From assembly GCA_021186555.1 (NCBI GenBank), contig JAJKFL010000005.1, positions 40,513,135 through 40,577,134 of the forward strand: a stretch of DNA of 64,000 nucleotides. The letters are read 5' to 3'. The first letter of the stretch is position 1, and every line of letters begins with the position of its first letter. Below, one piece after another: positions 59,703 to 64,000 of the stretch. The notes under the pieces are model-generated. The model was not told the DNA's origin, did no database searches, and saw only the letters and a program-made list of their open reading frames with translations. A program made the translations under genes and the position numbers. The DNA is from Reticulitermes speratus (lineage: Eukaryota; Arthropoda; Insecta; Blattodea; Rhinotermitidae).

Positions 59703-62496
59703 CACCAAACAACAATCACGCCGATATTACCAGCACACGAAACTAATAAATATCTCGAGTATTCTACAAATAAAACCACGCAACAGTAAAAGAGTGGGGC
59801 AGTGCTACATATTAGTAAATCAGATATAAGAGATAAGATAAACCCAAGAGCATCGTACTGCCAATCTCTATATTTTTCAGCGTGACATATACAACAAATA
59901 ACCATCAGACCTACGCAAAAAATTTAATCATTTTACACATAAAACTTAATAATTTTTTCCCACTTTCTATACATTTTAATACCACTAACACACATCTTAT
60001 TACGATATACAAAATAATTTTACAGCTGTCAGCTACCAAAAGACCAAAATTGAAAACTTGTGATATCTCACACAGTAAAAAATCTCATATACGAGTATGG
60101 TGAATCCATCCATATGTATTACATTTTTACATTGTTTTTTAAAACACTGTATTGGTAGCCCGGTGATGGTCTGTTAACACACGTTGTTGTGTTGGACTGA
60201 ATATTAAAAGTTTGTTGCTGTGTTGTCAGTTTCATCATTTCCGCACATCACAGAAAACTACTACCAGCACTGTCTTAGTATAACACACTTCCGTGTTATG
60301 TCAGAACTTTCCTGTCGTACTGTGGTAAACACGATTGTTTATTCTCGGCAGTTTGGATAATTCAGTCCGCCATATCCTGAGTAGAGGTTTGTAAATGAAA
60401 CTGCAATATGACGCAACATTTCAAGCATGAACATCCTGAGAGGAAAATTCAAGTTCTTACTTGGCCTATAACATAGGTGCGCAACGGGTCTAGAAAAACT
60501 CGGTATCAGTGCCATACACTACGTCAAATAACGCGCATTTATATGTGGAAGGGATGGAAATTTGTTGTTGTTGTGTGGGGGGGGGGGGGGTGGAAAAGAA
60601 AGGGTAAAGTGAGATTGTAAATATGATGACAGCAGGAAAGTACGGGTAGATTATTAGTAGCGAAGAACTTGCGTCAGCGAAACTCTGTCTGTTAGTTAAT
60701 TAAATCATTTACATGTTTTGGCTTTTGTGTCAAGCCATCACCAGCGTGATATAAAAATCACATAATAAGTAATTACGTTTAATTACAACACCAGTACTTT
60801 TTAAAACGCGTGATCCCAGTTTTTTTATATTATACACCCCACAAAGGACAGTAGTTAAAATATTGTAAATTATACTAAAATATATTACTAAATTATTTTT
60901 CGGTGAGGTTTAGTATGTTCTGTTGTCGGATAGGGGTAGATTAAGTTACGGTACATAATATACATTACGGCCATTTTACATTATTAATACGGGAAAATAA
61001 CATTCCGAGTCTCCAGGGATCTGTGGTATTGCAGACAATGCAAATTGTTTCCAATACTCGAAACCTTGTCTTACACGCAAACCTTGTCGTGAGAGCGACG
61101 TAAATAAAATGAGAAATGTGTTTTCCAAGTGGGAAGGTTTACTGTTGCCATATTTCTGTCTGACAGCTTGTTTTTGAAGCTAAACAATTCCAGTTAAGGC
61201 ATAAAAATACTGAATGTTGTTCAAACGTGATCAAATTGTATTGTCTCTTCGCTCCAAATTACATATGTTTATTTCTCGCGGAAGTACTTGCACATTTAAG
61301 ATAGTACCGGGGCAAGAAACATTCCGGCAACTGAAGTACAGTCTCTAAAAAAATAATGCGTTACGTATGGGTTTTCTCTGCTTAATTTCGTTACTGCAAA
61401 ATTAATGACGTTTTTATTGATTTTGCTGTTTTAAGGGTTTTCTGCGACTTTATTATACGTTCTAAATACAAATTTATGAGTTTTTATTCAGGTTTTAGGA
61501 ATGTGTCTAGTATTTTCAACAACAGTGGGCGATTATCAAACGCATTATATAGGCCTACAGTGTGTCCAAGTCTACGAGGGACAGGCTCATATGATTTGCA
61601 ATAACAATCCATGTTACGGAGTGGCGCAAAAGTTACTTGACGCTGTATTTTTAACAAGAGAAATGCCGTGCCAAGTTACTTTGTACAATACAATGTGAAA
61701 ATTACTAAAACATGGACGGAATGACACAGCACACGTTATGCACTTATTTTATTAACTTTATTCTGGAACGCTTTAAATGCGGAATAACTCGAAGTCAGTT
61801 TCTCAAAATATTTTGCCGGAAAAATTTAACAAATCAACGAAATAAGTACCCATCCACCGCTAAGTTTATAAGTGTGAAAGGTTAAAATAAAACTTCTCAC
61901 AGCTTGTCATGTGACAAGCAGCATGTGCGTAGGATTAAAATTGATGGCCATTAGACTAAACGTGCTTTCAATGAAGCAAACATGGGAAATTGTAACTTAC
62001 AACAACCGACTCTTCTATTCACAGATTCGAAAAAATAATCCATCTATCTCTCCCTTCCCTTGTTATTGATATAAGCCGCACTCCCGTAATATTCTCGCAC
62101 TGATATTTTAGCCATGATCCCAACGTTGACATTCAAACTGGGTTGCAGTCAAGGAGGTTGAAATGGAAGGGAATGCACTATGATAAACGTACAAGTTGAA
62201 GCATTAAGTCAGTCCAGAAAGTAGCAATACCATACAAAATACGTGAATAGACCTACACTAAGACAATGAATTTATGTTATGTGATAAAACTGAGACATCT
62301 GTTTTCCTTAAATACTTCCGTGTCGATCAAGGACAAAGAAATATTTTCATTTTGGAGGGGGGGGGGGGAGTGGAGTGTGACGGAAATGCTATCCTCGCAG
62401 CAAAAGGTCTTTGGCTCAACACCTGTTATGAATTATTTGAAATGGAACATGCCTCTAAACATAGCAAAACACACAATAACTTAAAAAACGGCACCA
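59703..62496. other. No gene; module copy at 60715-60744 (minus); G14 run at 60577-60590
   Basis: The minus strand at 60744-60715 reads CTGGTGATGGCTTGACACAA then AAGCCAAAAC, a module with an AAGCC/GGCTT stem. The ATG frame 61501-61698 has five cysteines and an acceptor-like TTTTTATTCAG before it but no recognised motif. G12 runs at 62357-62368. Confidence 0.4.
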
Positions 62497-62499
62497 TTA

Positions 62500-62720
62500 G
62501 GCCCGGTGCACACATCCGTTTTTCTAACGTGCGGTGACGCTGCGTTGCCGCTGCGGGGCCGTAGCAACTCAATGCACACAACGCAATAGATGGACGTACG
62601 GTGACACAACGTCGACGGAGGTATGTGTGCACTACCCAACTGACTTCAGTGTATCCCACACCGTAATTACGGCAACGCAGCGTCACCGCACGTTAGAAAA
62701 ACGGATGTGTGCACCGGGCC
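62500..62720. mobile_element. MITE with 51-bp perfect terminal inverted repeats
   Basis: 62500-62550 and 62670-62720 are exact reverse complements; the tip is GGCCCGGTGCACACATCC. The element is 221 bases and flanked by TA on both sides (TTA left, TAA right, so the palindrome extends to 54). GC content is far above the surroundings. The TA or TWA target and GC-rich tip fit PIF/Harbinger or a TA-targeting group; the superfamily is not settled. Frames drawn through it on both strands are by-products. Confidence 0.88.
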
Positions 62721-64000
62721 TAAATAACTAATTCGATATTTAGAACTCAAGTCTGGAGTTTCCATGGAGTTAAGGCACGCGCTTATCAGAATCTGGAGTG
62801 GCGTAACTCGACGTATCGTACTCAGCTCCACAATAAATATTTCTGCCAACATATCGGTTTTATATCACCAATGTTTCGAAGGAACACATTGCCTTCATCT
62901 TCATAATTCTTTTGTCGTAACCTTTCTAACGAAGGCCGTGACGACCTCAAATGTCACACATTTTTATTCATCTAAATTTTAAAAAACTTTCTGTGTACTG
63001 TGTATGAGTACACAAAGGATGCACATATTCCCTCGTTACCAATAACATCCTGAACATCGCTTCGAACATACTACCGTCTCAGACGGCGTACTTTTTCCAC
63101 CCTTATATGTAAGAGCCCTGATATAATTACAAATTAATAATTATAAAAATTAGTGAGATATAACTTTACAAATCTTTCCAGTAACACAGCTTCTATTACT
63201 ACGTTTGTGTGTGTGAAATATGAAATGTTACATTTACTGCAGTAAAAAATAGCATACTGGTACCAGCAGGAACCTTCAATGTTCCTCTTATACTATTGCC
63301 ACGTAATGTAAATCTACATTAGCAATATATGTCACAACGTGTTATTACAGCCACTGAAAGAGTTTCAGAATATAGTGCTGACAGGAATGCCTGGGTCTGA
63401 ATATTGGAGCGCTGGTAGATGCAATAGATTGGTCAGATACGTAACATGAATGGGAAAAACAAGATGTTTTACAATGCTTTCTTTAGAAGCCTGGAAAGGA
63501 AAGGGCGTTTAGGAAACACAGCAAAAGACCGGAATAAAATGATAAATGAATACTAGATAAAGATATTATGAATACGTGCACGAGAAGTTCACGTAAATGA
63601 CAGAGGATGTAACAGAGTGGAGATACTTGTGAATCCAGCAATTGCCACTGGGGTTCCATAAAAACAATGTGTTTGTTCAAAGTCTGAATACTACGCCCAA
63701 GCAAGGCGGATTTAATTTTTATTTCTGAACTCGTTACAGTACAGTAACATTTCAATGGATTCAATGTATTTATTAAATAAACGACCTTCCCTGTCTCACA
63801 TTAAAATATGAACATCAGACCACACAGGTCTTCGAAAATAAAGTAATAATATTGTTGTTACAGGAGAAACACTGACATTGATTTATGAACGTCCATTAAT
63901 ATCTGTATTGATTTGAAGGCTTCCAACATCCTTTGTGTTGATTTATAGTTTATTAATAGCTTCGGTATGAGTTCTGTGGTTGCCCAGACATCACTCAGTA
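62721..64000. other. No gene; module copy at 62868-62905 (minus)
   Basis: The minus strand reads TGAAGATGAAGGCAATGTGT then CCTTCGAAACATTGG, with a GAAGG/CCTTC stem. The remainder to the window end is unrecognised. Confidence 0.4.

Noticed and set aside
1-64000. CRISPR arrays, operons, bacterial or plasmid functions
   Set aside because: Tandem repeats lack unique spacers, and the window has eukaryotic SINEs, LINEs and introns throughout.

Overview
Type of DNA. The window is a eukaryotic, AT-rich, gene-poor stretch of an insect genome. Evidence: no compact operon-like coding, no recognised open frame longer than about 170 codons, several families of tRNA-derived SINEs, decayed ends of non-LTR retrotransposon ORF2, a dead Tc1/mariner-like transposase, many short inverted-repeat elements, minisatellites, and exon-like pieces with GT/AG borders. 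The wording of the LINE tails and SINEs recalls cockroach and termite (Blattodea) sequence. That placement rests on recognition only.

Genes. Two pieces look like real protein-coding gene parts, and both are small secreted cysteine-rich peptides. (1) On the plus strand, a signal-peptide exon (9568-9663) ends in a GTAAGT donor. An exon at 12199-12291 starts after a good acceptor, keeps phase 0 and completes a six-cysteine framework of inhibitor-cystine-knot type. A non-coding or alternative last exon may lie at 13875-14105, with AATAAA at 14078. (2) On the minus strand, a terminal exon (20188-19997) encodes an acidic propeptide-like run, a Lys-Lys-Arg processing site and a six-cysteine domain; its upstream exon was not found. 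Weaker candidates are a signal-peptide-like ORF at 290-547 and an exon-like frame at 33273-33461.

Layout. 1-9500: SINE and LINE fragments and empty DNA. 9500-14100: the knottin-like gene, with introns filled by a hAT-like MITE, a SINE with 15-bp target-site duplications, two SINE-A copies and a second MITE. 14260-20500: SINE-B copies, a 50-bp minisatellite, the transposase remnant and the minus-strand peptide exon. 20500-35000: mostly empty, with a 24-bp minisatellite, a LINE end, a purine-rich tract and a hAT-like MITE. 35500-38200: a 39-bp minisatellite, an inverted-repeat foldback and a Tigger/pogo-like MITE. 40600-50100: SINE-B and LINE ends and another hAT-like MITE. 54300-62800: a large inverted repeat, a TTA-flanked terminal-inverted-repeat element carrying a 78-bp internal duplication, SINE-A copies and a MITE with 51-bp perfect terminal repeats.

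A recurring theme is a small stem-loop module, CTGANGATG-stem-loop-stem-(C)GAAAC, seen at about twelve places on both strands. It sits at the centre of the inverted repeats and resembles the hammerhead-ribozyme core known from Penelope-like elements. Apart from the two peptide genes there is no sign of genes acting together.
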